Shown piece by piece: positions 23,400 to 35,966 of a stretch of 64,000 nucleotides of DNA; positions within the stretch are counted from its first letter, which is position 1, and each line of letters opens with the position of its first letter. Location of the stretch: contig JAKSZP010007893.1 in NCBI GenBank assembly GCA_022478985.1, forward strand, positions 310,001 through 374,000, given 5' to 3'. This stretch comes from Massospora cicadina. Its lineage: Eukaryota; Entomophthoromycota; Entomophthoromycetes; Entomophthorales; Entomophthoraceae. The notes under the pieces are model-generated. The model was not told the DNA's origin. It did not search any database and saw only the letters and a program-made list of their open reading frames with translations. Made by a program: the position numbers and the translations under genes.

Positions 23400-23650
23400 C
23401 ATCTAAGATAAAGCTCTTGCCTCTGTTCATTAACAGAACATTAGGGTATCCATGTCTTGTTATCATTTGGCTATATGAAAATCTGGCATTTAATCTTGAA
23501 GTATAGCTTTTAACTGCTGCTGCTTTGGCTCATTTTGCGATATGGTCGTTTGCCATTATCATAAATGTGGTTCCAATTGAGGAGGTAGGTAAAGGTCCTA
23601 TAATGTCAATCGATACATTTTAGAATGAAGCTGTAGTAGATTGGTTGGAA
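23400..23650 (-). pseudogene. Integrase core fragment of Gypsy-2
   Basis: IDIIGPLPTSSIGTTFMIM is read at about 23560-23615 (first catalytic Asp region). Downstream, YPNVLLMNRGKSFI is read at about 23405-23455, the second-Asp region, where the usual D-R/N-G is now N-R-G. One stop lies between. Dead. Confidence 0.65.
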
Positions 23651-24749
23651 CTCAAAGCGCTTATTGAGTGGTCTAAAACTATCACAGGGTACACAGATTT
23701 CTAATGCTTGATTCAATTCATCTGACATTAACTCCCATTAACTAGTCTTTCATACAAGCCAAATATTAAACATTAATGACCAACATTCTTGTGATCTTCC
23801 ACCAGAAAGTTCCATTTAAAACAAGAAGAGTTTAGGGGTACACTTCTCATTAATCTTCTTATGAAGATTCCAACTGTATTTTAAGCACCTTTAGAGCATC
23901 TTTTTATGACAGGCTTTACTTCATCCTATTTATCTTGCCACTCATCCTCTGGTAATCAAATCACTTCATACAAGCGATTAATTTAATGTGCTTTCATGCG
24001 GAAAACAGTTAATTGATAAAGTCAGTCAGCATTGGGATGTTTTCTGTCTAATATATTTATATGTTTTCAAAGATATACTTTGAAGTTGTAATGCCCAACT
24101 GTAAATCTTCCACATGATCATTCATGTTGCGTAGCTTTCAGAGTGTTTCATGATCTGTCACAACTTTGGAGTGTAATCATACAAAAAGTATGATCAAAGG
24201 TGGGAACAACTGCTATAAACACTTCTAGGCACTCTTTTTTGGCCACTGTAAAGTTCTTTTATGCTCTTGTAAAAACCTTTGATTAGTATTTCATGCAATG
24301 GTCGATTCCCTCTTCATCCAATTGGGCGATTATAGCTCAGAGCCAATGTTACTAACATCAGTATACAAATAAAACGTATTGTTAAAGTCTAGGTATGCTA
24401 GAAGAGATGCTGCAACAAAAAAATGTATTTATCTCTTTGGAAGCCTGCTCTTTCTTCAGACCCCTAAGACCTGGTTTCCTTAGTCTTCAATAGGTAATTA
24501 GGGTGGCCAAGTCTGCAAAATGTGGGACGAAATGCTTTGATATCTCACCATTCCAAAAGAATATTAGATGTTGCGCATGCTTTGGGTTTCTCCATGGCAA
24601 CTATAGCTCCAACATTTCCATCCTAAGGCTTATTTCACACCCTAGGATTTGCAGCTGCAACTTCAGGAATTTACACTTGCTGCGATTTAATTTGCATTAA
24701 TTTTTTGAGATGGGAAAACTTTTCTTGAAAGTGTTTGAGATGTTTTTAT

Positions 24750-25000
24750 AATGAGACTGATCATAGTGATTTCATCCATTTAGATTAACAAACATTTAAG
24801 CTTGAGATCTTCAAATGATTTGTCCACCGCTCTTTGTAACGTGGCAGGGCGTTACAAGACATGCGGCATCTTCAATAGGTTCAAACAACATTTTTATGTT
24901 GATCAGTACTCACTTCTCCGGACTTTTGGAACATAGTTCTATCTGCCAGTATCCACTGACCATATCCATCGCAGAAAAAATAATATATTTCTGCTCAATC
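24750..25000 (-). pseudogene. Reverse transcriptase fragment of Gypsy-2
   Basis: Minus-strand reading gives PATLQRAVDKSFEDLKLKC (the NAPATFQ region), then a stop, then MDEITMIS where the YxDD box should be. The catalytic Asp pair is damaged to Asp-Glu and the Tyr position is a stop. Confidence 0.65.
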
Positions 25001-25639
25001 TTCATTTCTTGTCTTTTAAGCCTTGGCTTGGGTTGATCTTGCACCAGCCTCTAGGATTAAGTTTTCATGATATGTTATACATTTATTAGTGTTTTTAGTT
25101 GCATTTGAGACCAAAAGATCGCCAGCAGAGCATTATTGATCCATCTTGGTTTCAAAATCAAGGCAATTAATAGGGCACTGTCAAATGGTGACATTGACTA
25201 ACTCAGAGGAATATATTACTTAAGTTATGATATAAACTAATGTTAATGAGATGCAAAGTGAATGGCAGCATAGACAATTTAAACTGAAACGTTTAATTAT
25301 TTTTTAGAAAAAAATAAAAAATAAAGAAGCTAATCAAGCCAAATACAGGCCATGATGACAAAGCCATACTACTTTAATTTACCTACTGATATAAAATAGA
25401 ATTTAGTACCTTCAGCTTCAAAAGCAATTTGTTCTAAGTCGTGACAATGTTGTAGATATTTCTGTATATTCATTATAATCTATTTTTTAAGAATAACCTC
25501 TAACTATTTTCATAACTCCGTCTTCAAGTTCCAAAAGTAATTTTTATATCTCTTGGCTTACCTACTTAAAAGTTAGCATTTATTCTCATGTAAAACACTT
25601 TCTATATACAACTCTTGTATTTACTTACCTAGTTGAGTC

Positions 25640-25990
25640 TTTTTAACCATGTTGGTTAGTGGGCAGAATAGGTGGTCGCCAGGGGTAGGAACCTCTTGGA
25701 AATTCAGTTATAGAGAGGTCAGCAAAAACCACTCACACACCCTAAGCAGCGAGGAAACCCTGTGAGAGCAGCACCCTGACCATGGGCTGTGGACAAGTCA
25801 TTGCGTGAGGGCCAGCATCATGTGAGTTGGGATTAAGCATTCGCTAGGCCACCCAGGCCAAGAGAGCCAAGGAAGTGTGTTGGGTGCTAGCCCTCAGATG
25901 ATAATGGAGTCACCTGAGGTGAAGTTTCTTGGCTGCGCTGATGCTTTGAGGCTTCTGCTGGCAGATTCACTACGATGTGTTGGGTCAATG
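25640..25990. other. GC-rich segment inside Gypsy-2, unidentified
   Basis: About 350 bp with clearly higher GC than both flanks, no open frame worth naming, and no convincing duplication (atgttggtta on the left only loosely resembles atgtgttgggt on the right). Probably a small insertion such as a SINE-like element. Confidence 0.3.
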
Positions 25991-27149
25991 ATAAATGGAT
26001 AACAAGGGATGGCTATCATCAAATTGTCACCATGGCTCATCAGAAGATCCTGAACTATCACAATTGCCAGATTTACAACAGAGATTTCTAAGAACTTGAA
26101 AGCATTGTCAATTCTCAGGAGTAGGTATAAATACTTCTTATTATCCTTGTTAAACAGTGGTGATGTATAAGCACTTGATGCGCCTATCCTTCTTGTGTAC
26201 TATCATCAACGTTGAAGCCCATGGGCTCTTTACTTGTTCTGATTAAACTGACTTGAGATAGCATATTAGCTTTTTGAAGATAATTATAACTTCGTTTTTT
26301 ATCAATGGTACGGTTTAGACATAAAAAGGGATGGCTGAACAAGTGTTTGACCAAAAATCACTCTTCTCAAAGTCCATAATTATTTGGTCAAGTGCTGAAG
26401 ATTTGTTTGAACTCATTGAAGCCTGTCTAACTTCTTCTGATTCTTTAGCCGTAAAAAAATAATATTTGAAATTATCAAAATCTTGACAGAATGTACTGAC
26501 TCAATTGCGTCACAACTTGGTAATTGGGCTTGCGTGACAACCTTTCCTTCTCCACTTAAATTTGCTGTTTGGAGATATTACTATATATGATATTCAGTTC
26601 TTCTGTATAGTTTAAACCTAAAACCCTGGTAGAGTCTTTATGTCCTGTACTTTGATCTTAGCTTAAATGTAGATTTTGATTATAGTATTTGTGGTATCTC
26701 GCAATTATTTATAATAACATCTGTTGTTCACCAGATCAGATTTCCATTTCATCACGTCACTCAATGGTAATCCTTCTTCTTTCTAACTGTGGTAGTTAGT
26801 TATTTAAATTCCATCTCAATTATGGTGTGTTTTGATCAGATAAATTGACTTTTCATGATCCTACCAAGTAATTCTCTGCTTGCGCAGCTTGGTATCTTTT
26901 CCCTTAAACAATAAAGAATTTAGTAACTGAGTATACTAATAGTACTGGTATTGTAATTTATATTTGTGACAAACAAGTAAAACTGAGTATAAAATGAAAA
27001 CACAGTGGTTACTATCCAAAACCACATCTGGAGCCATCAGAACTATGCGTACAATGAAACATCATCATAAAGTATGCACATAAGGCATTTTTAATGTCTG
27101 GACCAATTTTTCTGTAATTGACGTTGTATTTTATGTCTGGCATAAATTA

Positions 27150-27250
27150 AAGTTTCTTTATTAGGTCAGATGACCTTACGTTGATATGAGCTCCAGTGTC
27201 AAGTAGAGTTAAGACGTAAATCTCTGTATCATAACTTTGACCTTTGTAAT
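27150..27250 (-). pseudogene. Aspartic protease fragment of Gypsy-2
   Basis: Minus-strand reading gives LLDTGAHINVRSSDLIKKL, a clean retroviral-type active-site loop DTGA followed by the usual I-N-V/I-x-S stretch (about 27155-27210). Retroelement proteases mature Gag-Pol. The surrounding frame is broken. Confidence 0.75.
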
Positions 27251-30131
27251 GGATTTCCAAATAGTGTTTACGGTGGGCAATAATTCATTGACTGATTCTT
27301 CATGTTGCTTCATAAGTTGTGTTCTCAAAGAGCTAAAGCTGCGGTGTCCTCAGTAGTTGGTTTTATGTTATTAAAGATAATCGTCAAAAACTGCTCTCAT
27401 TTAACATTGTTGATGATCCTGATAAGCTTAGTGGCCTATGACAAGTAGGTGTCATAAATACTAATGCTGTCACTTTAAATTACTTATATTCGATCAGGCA
27501 CATCCAAAGCACTAGGTCCTCTTGCACGTGGTATCCTTCACTAGCTAAAACCTCAACCCTAATTATTGTCTTCTCTTTAAGCATTTAGATCCAAGAAGTT
27601 CACAACATCACTAGTATCTTCCTTAGGTGGCACACTCTTATTGGTGGCGTTCATTTAACAGTAGCACCAAAAGTGACAAGGTTTATGGCACGTGTTGATG
27701 GTAAGTTCTCTTTTAAGGCAGTCTTTCTAATTGCTTTGGATCTATATCCCTAGAGTTTTTAGATCTTATTGTGGGAAAAATAGACATATTTATTTACTCT
27801 CCAAGTTAATTATCTTTATTCTTTAATTTAAATAATGCAATATTCTTAAACATCGAGTAGAGCCTCTTTGATGGCATTCAGTGACTTTGAGGATTTGATA
27901 GCTAGGGTCATATGCATCTTCAAAGCTTAGTTAATCATTGCAAAACTCATAGGACCGTTCATTTTGCACCTGGAAGGTCTAATACTCCTGTTGTCTACAG
28001 CTGTTGTTCCATGAGATGGTAACGAGCAACATAGTTTGTAACTGATCCATTCTTTCCAAACTTCATAAAATAAATTTTTGTTTCATAATAATTACGTTTG
28101 ATTACCTAAAAAGCAGTCAGAGGGATGTTTCTCACTTAAGTTCAAATCAATCCAGGTGATAAGCTCATGGTGAGAATCTTTTGGGCTTCACCTTCTCATG
28201 CATCTTTTCACATGACATGCCACCTGGTGATCACTTGTGACATTCAGGCTGTTCATGTACATCTGAGGGAATCTTATATTCCCTTCACCAAGTGTAAGAA
28301 TATTCATGAATTAGGGCTTAAAGTTTGGATCCTCTTTAATGGGTACAGCATGCACAATTTGCGTTGGAGTAGTAGTCAATTAAATAACCAGTATGGGTCT
28401 CCAGCCAGATTGCTGCTTATGATGTAGTACATTCTTATGGTATGAATTGCAGTTGATACTTAACTCCTCTGAATTTTTTTAAAAAGTGTACAACATGTAA
28501 TCATGTTGCTTTAAAAGTCTCCATATTCATTAAAATGTTTATACTTTTCATTCTTGTTTCAAGGACAATATTATGTCTTGAAACTTTTCAGGGTGGACAC
28601 AAGTTTCTTTTACAGTAAAAGTTCAGTTGAAATTGCGTATAGGCATTGTATGCTCATCTAGCACTTTTCTTGACGCGCTCAAGATAGTTTATACTTCTGA
28701 TAATCCAATTATTAGCTCTGAGCATTGAACTAATAGCCTTCTCCTCCCTCTTCAGGAGTTCTGAGAAATACTCACCTTGGCAATCCTCCATATTTCAACG
28801 TCACTCAGTTCCTGAAGTAACTTACGCTCTTCGCACATCTTGTCTGATGTTGGCACCCCTGTTTTAAGCACTAGAGTCTCCTACTCAGCCCCTGATCGTT
28901 TAACTGTGGTGGCCATTTTGAGAATTGAGGCTTTGTAGTACACAGATTAAGCACCAGGAACTTACCAAACTAACAGAGGGTGACTAAAAATCTTTACTTA
29001 GCGACTCTTCTATTGCTACCTGAGGTAGCAAGTGTGTTAGGCTAAACTGACCTTTGACTTGCCTGCGGTATCTTTGTTCACACTCTCTTGCCTTTTTGAC
29101 ATAACTTTAGTATGTTGGCCTATAGAACAACTGAATCCCTAGAAACATCTATTTAAAGCCATCAGAAACCATGGTATCCTTCTAACAAGTATCTTCTTCT
29201 TTAAGCCCCTAGACTGGTTACTTGCGATCATTCACTTAAACTTAAAATTTGTTAAGAAAATATAAACTTGAGATTCTGTAGTTAAGACTTCCTATTCTTT
29301 AATAAAAATATAATATTTTTACTAAAGATATAAATAAATATTAAGAGAAAAATATTTAGTAATGGGGTATTGCTAATTGTAAGTTCTCTATAAAAGGACT
29401 TATCAAGCTCTTATTGATCCCCGCTTTATCAGAAGCATCTATTTTACTTAATTAATGGCTTTATGAGCTCCTCCACATGGTAGACATCTCTAAAAAAAGG
29501 ATTTTTGGTAACAAATTGTGTATTTCCTGCTTCTAGTTAGGTGTAGCAACTTTAAGTCCTGGGGAACGTCCCATGTGTGTGGATTAGATAATCTTCCCAT
29601 TCCCAAATAAAAAGGGTCCAAAGAGGGCGGTTGTAGCCCTCATCACCCAGGGTGACCTCACCCACATGGTAGATGAGCGCTGGGTAACAGCTCTCTCTCT
29701 TTGGATTCCTCCCCAGTACCCACACTCACCTCAGCTGAACTTATCCGCCAGATTAAGGAAATCTGCACTGAGATCATCAAATTAAAGTCGATTGGTCTGA
29801 AACCAATGGTAATCAAGCCTGATGATCAGAAACTACATAGCCAAAAAGGGACAAAGATCAAATTATCAGCTGGAATTTCTGACGGTTTTGATTCAGCCAG
29901 CAGTGTGATTGCTGAAGCTAACCCCCTCTCAAAATCATTGAGGATGATTCCTGACGTGCAGATGGTTCATCAGAAACTATTGATGATAGTTCACTACCCC
30001 TATCCAGCAAATTGGGAGTTGCAGCTGATATAAATCTTTTGACTGAAAAAACAGCCCAGTGACTAGGCTTGGGTGGGTTGGGCATCCCAAACCTGTTTCC
30101 AACCAATAAAGACTGCCCCTACATGGGGTGG

Positions 30132-31498
30132 TGTAAGTCTTGGGGAGTGTCCTTTGGCTCTCAATTGAGCTATCTTTCCGTTCTTAAATAAGAAAACACC
30201 AAAGAGGATGGCAGTACCCCTCATCACCCAATGCGATCTCGCCCACATAGTTGACGAGCGATGGGTGATAGCTCATCTGCTTCAGATTCCACCCCGATTT
30301 TCTCACTCACCTTGGCAGAATTGTTGTGGGGAATCAGTGAAATTTGTGCCAAGATTATTGAACTGAAATCAGTCAGATCCAATTTGGGTGGCAATTGGGC
30401 TGATGGCCAAAATTTGGATAGTTGTAAAAGCATGTAGAATGAAACATCAGCTGGATCACCCAATGGTTTCAATTTGACTCCTAAATCAGTAGAACAAATA
30501 TTGGGCGCCATTACCGAGAGTTTGAAACCCTCTGATAGTAATTCAGGCGTTGCACCTGATGGGCCTCTATCAACTGAACAAATGGTTAATTGACCGAGTG
30601 TGGGTGGGTTGGCCATCCCAAACCCATTCCAAACCAAAAGGTCCCATCCCTATATTGGATGGCCTTGGGGAATTCCTGTCGCTCGTTGGGCCAAATGCCA
30701 TCATGCTAACTGTCAGAAAAATAATTGACCCCTGGTCCAGACGTTTGAGGTTGTACTGACAGAGACTCGGCTTGCCACCAAATTTTTCAATGACGGTTCC
30801 CAAAGAATAAATCCCCCCCCTCTACTATCCAATTCGCCAGTTAGGCCAAATTTGTGGATCCCAACCACGTTTTCACCAATTGACCACTATTTAATCAGTT
30901 GCAAGGCACTGAGAAGAATGGTGGTTGATTTTTATTACTTTATTTCCCAAATAAAATTTTTTTATTAAAAACCTCAAATTTTTATCTCCCTTCAACCAAA
31001 TTCCATATGGTGTTTGCCTGGTGGTCCGCCGCTCCACACTCTGGGTGGGCCTTACCAAATCTCTTGGTTACTATGATTCCCTTGATCGCCAATTGGTCTT
31101 GACAAGTCCAAAATTTCTGGCTCTACAACCCAGTTATCATGACTTTTTGGCAGCAATATACAGGGATCTTATGGCCCTATGTTTGCCAACTACAAAAGAA
31201 GATTCACCGCTCTTTTACCCCCAATGAAATGGTCTTAACAACCAAGAATCTCGCAGTAACTATCCCAGTAGTTTCCACTACTGTTAGCAAGAGCCCCTGG
31301 GTCCAAAATCTATTCGGTGTGGTTTGCTGTTGGGATACTCTTAACCCTGACATTTCGCCATCATTGTGGTATCCTATTTCCTGGCTCCATATCAAGTTGT
31401 ACGGTCAGCAATGCCTCTGGCATTCTGGCTTGCTTTTGGGATGCTTATGCACCCTGACTGGCAGGCCAGTATAAACTTCTTCTGCCGTTTCCATGACA
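30132..31498 (+). repeat. Chromovirus 5-prime LTR
   Basis: 1367 bp, tgtaag to atgaca. An AATAAA lies near 30950 in an AT-rich stretch following a ctatttaatc TATA-like box. The first 700 bp differ from the 3-prime LTR at roughly one base in eight, the last 500 bp at only a few per cent. Short frames in the LTR are not conserved as genes. Confidence 0.93.
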
Positions 31499-32116
31499 TA
31501 ATTGACCAACCATTACTTCCAGCCACTTCCGCCTTGATTTTCGAATTTGGCGCTGCAGTGGTTACTCTCTACCAGATGAACGCGCAATCAGTTGTATGGT
31601 GTTTGTTGCTTATGTGGTCACTCTCTGACTTTGGGAGAAGCATCCAATCTATTCTGGGAAAACTCTCTCAAGCTACCCATGAGGAGAAGATCGCATCTCC
31701 TCCTATTTTCTCCAGACTGGGGAAAATATTGAGTATCCCTTCCCAAGAAATCGCCAATCAGGTTCTGGACGCACTCACTGAAGTACAAATGTGCACAACA
31801 ATTGCATGCAATAATGCTTCTGCAATATCTGAGGCCCAATAAGGTCTCGCATTGTTAGATGTCAGACGGGGAGGTTCGTCGCTGGGTGAGAAGTCTTCTG
31901 CGTTCTTCCACACAAAAAGGAGACCCTGCCTCCCTGATGGCTGTTGTATCGGCCGCCTTGAACCCCCTCTTGTCCCAATCAGATCATTTATTTAAACTGC
32001 TCTTTGCCATGGCCAAAGCCCCCAGTTTGGCTTCTTTGATCTCTACCTTCCGTAATATGGCTCCTGCGTCAGAACTATCTATTGACATGCTTCAGGAATT
32101 CTTAGAGCGAGTTTAG
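31499..32116 (+). pseudogene. Chromovirus gag region (by position)
   Basis: Follows the 5-prime LTR directly. One frame runs to 31842, entering from the LTR, and another from 31859 to 32116; both give helical-looking sequence (IANQVLDALTEVQ, ASLISTFRNMAPASEL). No zinc knuckle is visible. Assigned as gag only because it precedes the protease. Gag would form the capsid of the intracellular particle. The break between the frames near 31845 disables it. Confidence 0.5.
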
Positions 32117-32136
32117 ATTCAGTTTCCACCCACCAA

Positions 32137-35100
32137 GTGGTTTGGTCTACCACCCAAAGATCAATAGATCAGATAGGCGTCACTGCAACTACTATCAAAA
32201 CTTTGCCTCGCCACGTTTCCTCATATCAGAAAAGGAATTTTATGATAGGATTTCTTAACGATGGTGCAGACAAAGTGCCCAACACTAAAGTAGTAGTGGA
32301 CATGGATTCCAACTCTGCTGGAACTCCCAAGTCTGAGTTAGCATTCCCAGAGATAACTTTTAACGATTCTGTTCAAGCCCAGATGAAGGAAACAATTAGC
32401 CCAGTCCTGGTCCTCCCAATTTTCGCTCCAGCTAAGAATCCTGACCCTGGTCCCAACACACTTATCATTTCTTCAGTCGCCCATGAGTTGGTTGTATTCA
32501 ACAATAAACAAAGCTGCGCTTATTTTCTTGTACCTATGAGAATTAGTATCAGTTCCCACCATGTCTCCTTCGAAGCTCTGGTGGATACCGGAGCAGCAGG
32601 GAACTTCATGAGTGTAGAGTTGGCACAACAACTAAAACTGGATATGGATGTGGGCTCCTCAGTAATGGTGGCCTCCTTTGCTTATCAGTCTTTGTATGTT
32701 GTTCGCCAACAAATATACTTCTCAATTCACCAATATAACTTCTGCAATCGTTTTTCAGCTATGCCAAACCTGGTAAATACTGTGATCTTGGGGGTGGGAT
32801 GGTGGTGCCAACAACATTTAAGAAATGATTTGGAATTGAATACGTTGTCGTTTGCCAATGACAATTTAGAAGGAGAGTTCCCTCTGATCAACACCCTTAA
32901 GAAAATCCAAGGAACCAGCTCTATCACCACCCTAGTCACTTCCGCAGGCATTCCGGCCGAGTTTCCCAAAAATTAATGCCATATTGCAGAATTTTTTTCA
33001 TGGAAAAGGTGGACCGTCTACTGAATCATACTAGGTACAATTGTGGATTTCAGACAACCATGGAGTTGGTGAACATCAAATGCCCGCTGTATCCCCATAT
33101 GGCAGAAGAAGAAGTTGCACTCAATACCTGGCTGTACTATATGTTAAAAAAAGGCTGGTTGTTTAAAGAAACGTCTCCCATCGCTTCCCCTATCATCTTT
33201 GCAAGAAAATCAGATGGATCGCTCCACCCTTGCGTAGATTATGGTCACCTGAACAAAATCACAGTTACAGACCCCTACCCATTGCCCCTGGAGCAGACAA
33301 TCAGTCAGGCAATTGCCAAATCCTGGGTGTTCTCAAAACTTGACCTGGTGAACGCTTTCAATCAGATTCAAGTGATGGAAGGACAAGAATGGCTGACCAC
33401 AATCTGAACGAGGCGAGGCATTTTCCAATTTCGCGTGATGCCCTTTGGGCTGAAAAATGCCCCCGCTACATTTCAACAAATGATCAACAATGCATTAGGG
33501 GATCTCCAGCTTTCCTGCACTATTACTTATATTGATGATATCCTAGTCCATTCCCCAACTCGAGCAACACACTATCGACTTAGAAGCAGTGGTGGTTGCT
33601 TTGCACAACACAGGCTTGTTCCTCAAAGCTTCCAAATGCGAGTTTTACAAGGAAGTGGTTACATTTCTCAGAATTTTGGTACTTAAAGAATGAGTAGCCA
33701 TCCCCCAACAAATTAGATGCAATCTGAGAATGGCCAACCCCAACTACACAGAAGAAGCTTTAAAGTTTCTTGGGCACTATCATTTTCCTAAAGATTTCTT
33801 CCCCCGCACATTCCCAGTTGGCCGCCCCGCTCCATCCCCTCACAGGGAAAAACGTACCCTTTTGTTGGACCCCCGAATGCCAGCAGGCGTTTGAAGCGAT
33901 TAAAGAAGTGTTCATGTCTCCTCCCATTTTGAAACATGCTGATCCCACCAAACTGTATAACGTCGCATGCAATGCTTCGTTGGTAGCTGTGGGTGCAGTG
34001 CTGCTTCAGGACCACAATGTTCTTAAACATCCGGTCACCTATTTCTCCCAAAAATTCACCACTACAGAGCAGTCCTGGGCCATCTATGACAAAGAACTGG
34101 CCACTGTTGCATGGGCATTAACTCATTGGTGGTACCTGTTGCAAGGTGCTCATCATGAGTTAACAGTTCGCACAGATCACTAAGCTCTCTTGTATTTTCG
34201 CAAACCCCAAAAATTGGCACACCGGCAAGCCCAAACCTATTGGGACCTGTGCAGTTTCAGCTTCAAATATGAATTCGTCAAGGGTGCGCTAAATGTCCTA
34301 CCTGATTTTCTAAGCCGTAGTCCCACTCACTGCTCCTCAGAGCCTGAGGAAGAGGATCTCGTTACTGTGATCCCTGCTACTCAAATCCTATTGATTGCTC
34401 CCTCCATTGTTTTCTCTGCCGCGATGTTGCCCAACAATTTATTATTGGCCCAGGTGTTAGCTGGTCAAATGGCCTGCCCTGAGGGCGTGGAGTTGATTGA
34501 ACACTTAACTCACTCAAGCCCCAAACACTCCCTATATTCTTTAGAAGAAGGTCTCATCTACTTTCATTCTCATGTTTGGGTGCCTCCCTCCTTCCGCTTG
34601 AACGTATTCCACACACACCATGATTCCTCTGTGGTCAGACACCCCAGTAACAAGAAATGCATCGACCTGATCAAGCAAACCTTTAATTGGGCAGGACTGA
34701 CCAAAGAGGTTCTGACTTGGATCACCAATTGTATTACTTGTGCTAGGGCCAAGTTAGATCGTTCCAGAAAAAATAGCCTCCTGCACCCTTTACAACAGGC
34801 GGAAGGTCCATGGACCTCGGTGTCTGTTGATTTCATTGTTGAACTCCCCTGCTCCAATGGTTTCACTGCGTTAATGGTGGTGGTAGATCGCTTTACCAAA
34901 TTTTCCCTGTTCATTCCTTGTACTTCTGCAATCATTTCGGAATAAATGGTGCATCTATTCGTTTGTCATGTGTTTTCGATGTTCAGCCTTCCTCAGGAAA
35001 TTGTCAGTGACAGGGGTACCCAGTTTACCACCCGATTTTGGGCCGAACTCTTGTCAATCCTTAAAATAACCCCCTGTCAATTCACGGTGTATCATCCCCA

Positions 35101-35780
35101 GTCTGATGGCCAGACCAAGCGGGTTAATCAAGATCTTGAACAGTACCTTCATTGTTATGTGGTAGTAGCGCAAGATACCTGGGCTGATGACCTGCCTCTT
35201 GCCCAATTCGCATATAATAACAGGACTCACACTTCCACGGGTTTCTCACCATATGAAGCAACGTTGGGTTATAACCCATCATTCTCAGTCGGGGCATGCT
35301 TGCGACCAGAATTGCAAGCTGCTGCGGATAATGCTGGCCATATTCGATTGACCCAAGATTTAGTGCAGGAACACCTTACTAATTTCATCAATGACTATAA
35401 GCGATTCACGGATCACAAGCGCCTTCCAAGTCATGACTTTAAGGTGGGTTCTTATGTCATGCTTGATACCCGCCATTTGTGAATCCAAACCCCTTCCCGC
35501 AATTTCGCCAGCAAGCGTTCAGGTCCCCACGTAGAGGAGGTATTGGGTAATGGGGCGTTTTGATTGAAGCTTCCGCGCATTGGAAGCAACACCCAGTTTT
35601 CCATGTATCCCAGCTGTCGCCCTTCAAAGGTGTGATTCCCATGGACCCAGAACCAACTGTTATCAACAACAAGGAGGAAGCCAAAGTGGAGGCCATCCTG
35701 GCATCTCGGAAGTCATGATGATCAGTCCAATACCTTGTGGCCTGGAAAGGATATCCAGCTTTATGAAAACAGTTGGGTCA
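32137..35780 (+). pseudogene. Chromovirus pol: protease, RT, RNase H, integrase, chromodomain; multiple breaks
   Basis: Protease: LVDTGAAGNFMS (about 32578). RT: KLDLVNAFNQIQ, MPFGLKNAPATFQ and an intact YIDD (33528-33539). RNase H: CNASLVAVGAVL, with Asn where the first catalytic Asp is expected. Integrase: CITC zinc pair, DFIVELP, DRGTQF, and YHPQSDGQTKRVNQ with Lys in place of the catalytic Glu. The end has HPVFHVSQLSPF, then SVQYLVAWKGYPAL, a chromodomain signature thought to steer insertion to modified chromatin. Breaks: TGA 33405, TAA 34181, TAA 34943, TGA 35480, TGA-TGA 35716-35721, TGA 35764, and frame changes near 32970, 33690 and 35580. Most lesions are C-to-T or G-to-A type. Confidence 0.92.
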
Positions 35781-35947
35781 AGGCGCGCGATTGCGCGAAT
35801 TGTATGGATCTGGTTGACGCTTTTCACACATCCCACCCCGAGGCTCCCCACCTGCCACAGAAAGCCGCGATGATTATGGCTATCAAGTTACCCAAAGCGC
35901 ATAAGAACGTGGCTCTGGTGCAGTTTCCCAGTGGGGGGGCCATCCTT

Positions 35948-35966
35948 TGGGAAAAGGAAAGGGTAA
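35948..35966 (+). other. Polypurine tract of the chromovirus
   Basis: gggaaaaggaaaggg directly before the 3-prime LTR; primer site for plus-strand DNA synthesis. The 5-prime LTR is followed by taattgaccaacc, which does not begin with the usual TGG of a tRNA primer site, so priming may be unconventional. Confidence 0.75.

Larger units (their letters stand above)
22620..29545 (-). mobile_element. Gypsy-2: decayed minus-strand Ty3/Gypsy remnant
   Basis: In minus-strand order it shows a protease (27150-27250), RT (24750-25000) and integrase (23400-23650) remnant, the gag-pol order of Ty3/Gypsy. The stretch 27300-29545 upstream of the protease would be gag; I recognise nothing in it. 25000-27150 holds further RT/RNase H sequence too decayed to read, with a GC-rich insert at 25640-25990. 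Limits are set by neighbouring elements, not by identified LTRs. Confidence 0.6.

Noticed and set aside
26010..26060. GYHQIV on the plus strand, resembling an RT motif
   Set aside because: Opposite orientation to the surrounding Gypsy-2 and without neighbouring RT motifs; probably chance.
29701..31842. Several 60-158 codon frames in the chromovirus LTR copies as genes
   Set aside because: The equivalent frames are broken by different stops in the three LTR copies, so they are not conserved as proteins.
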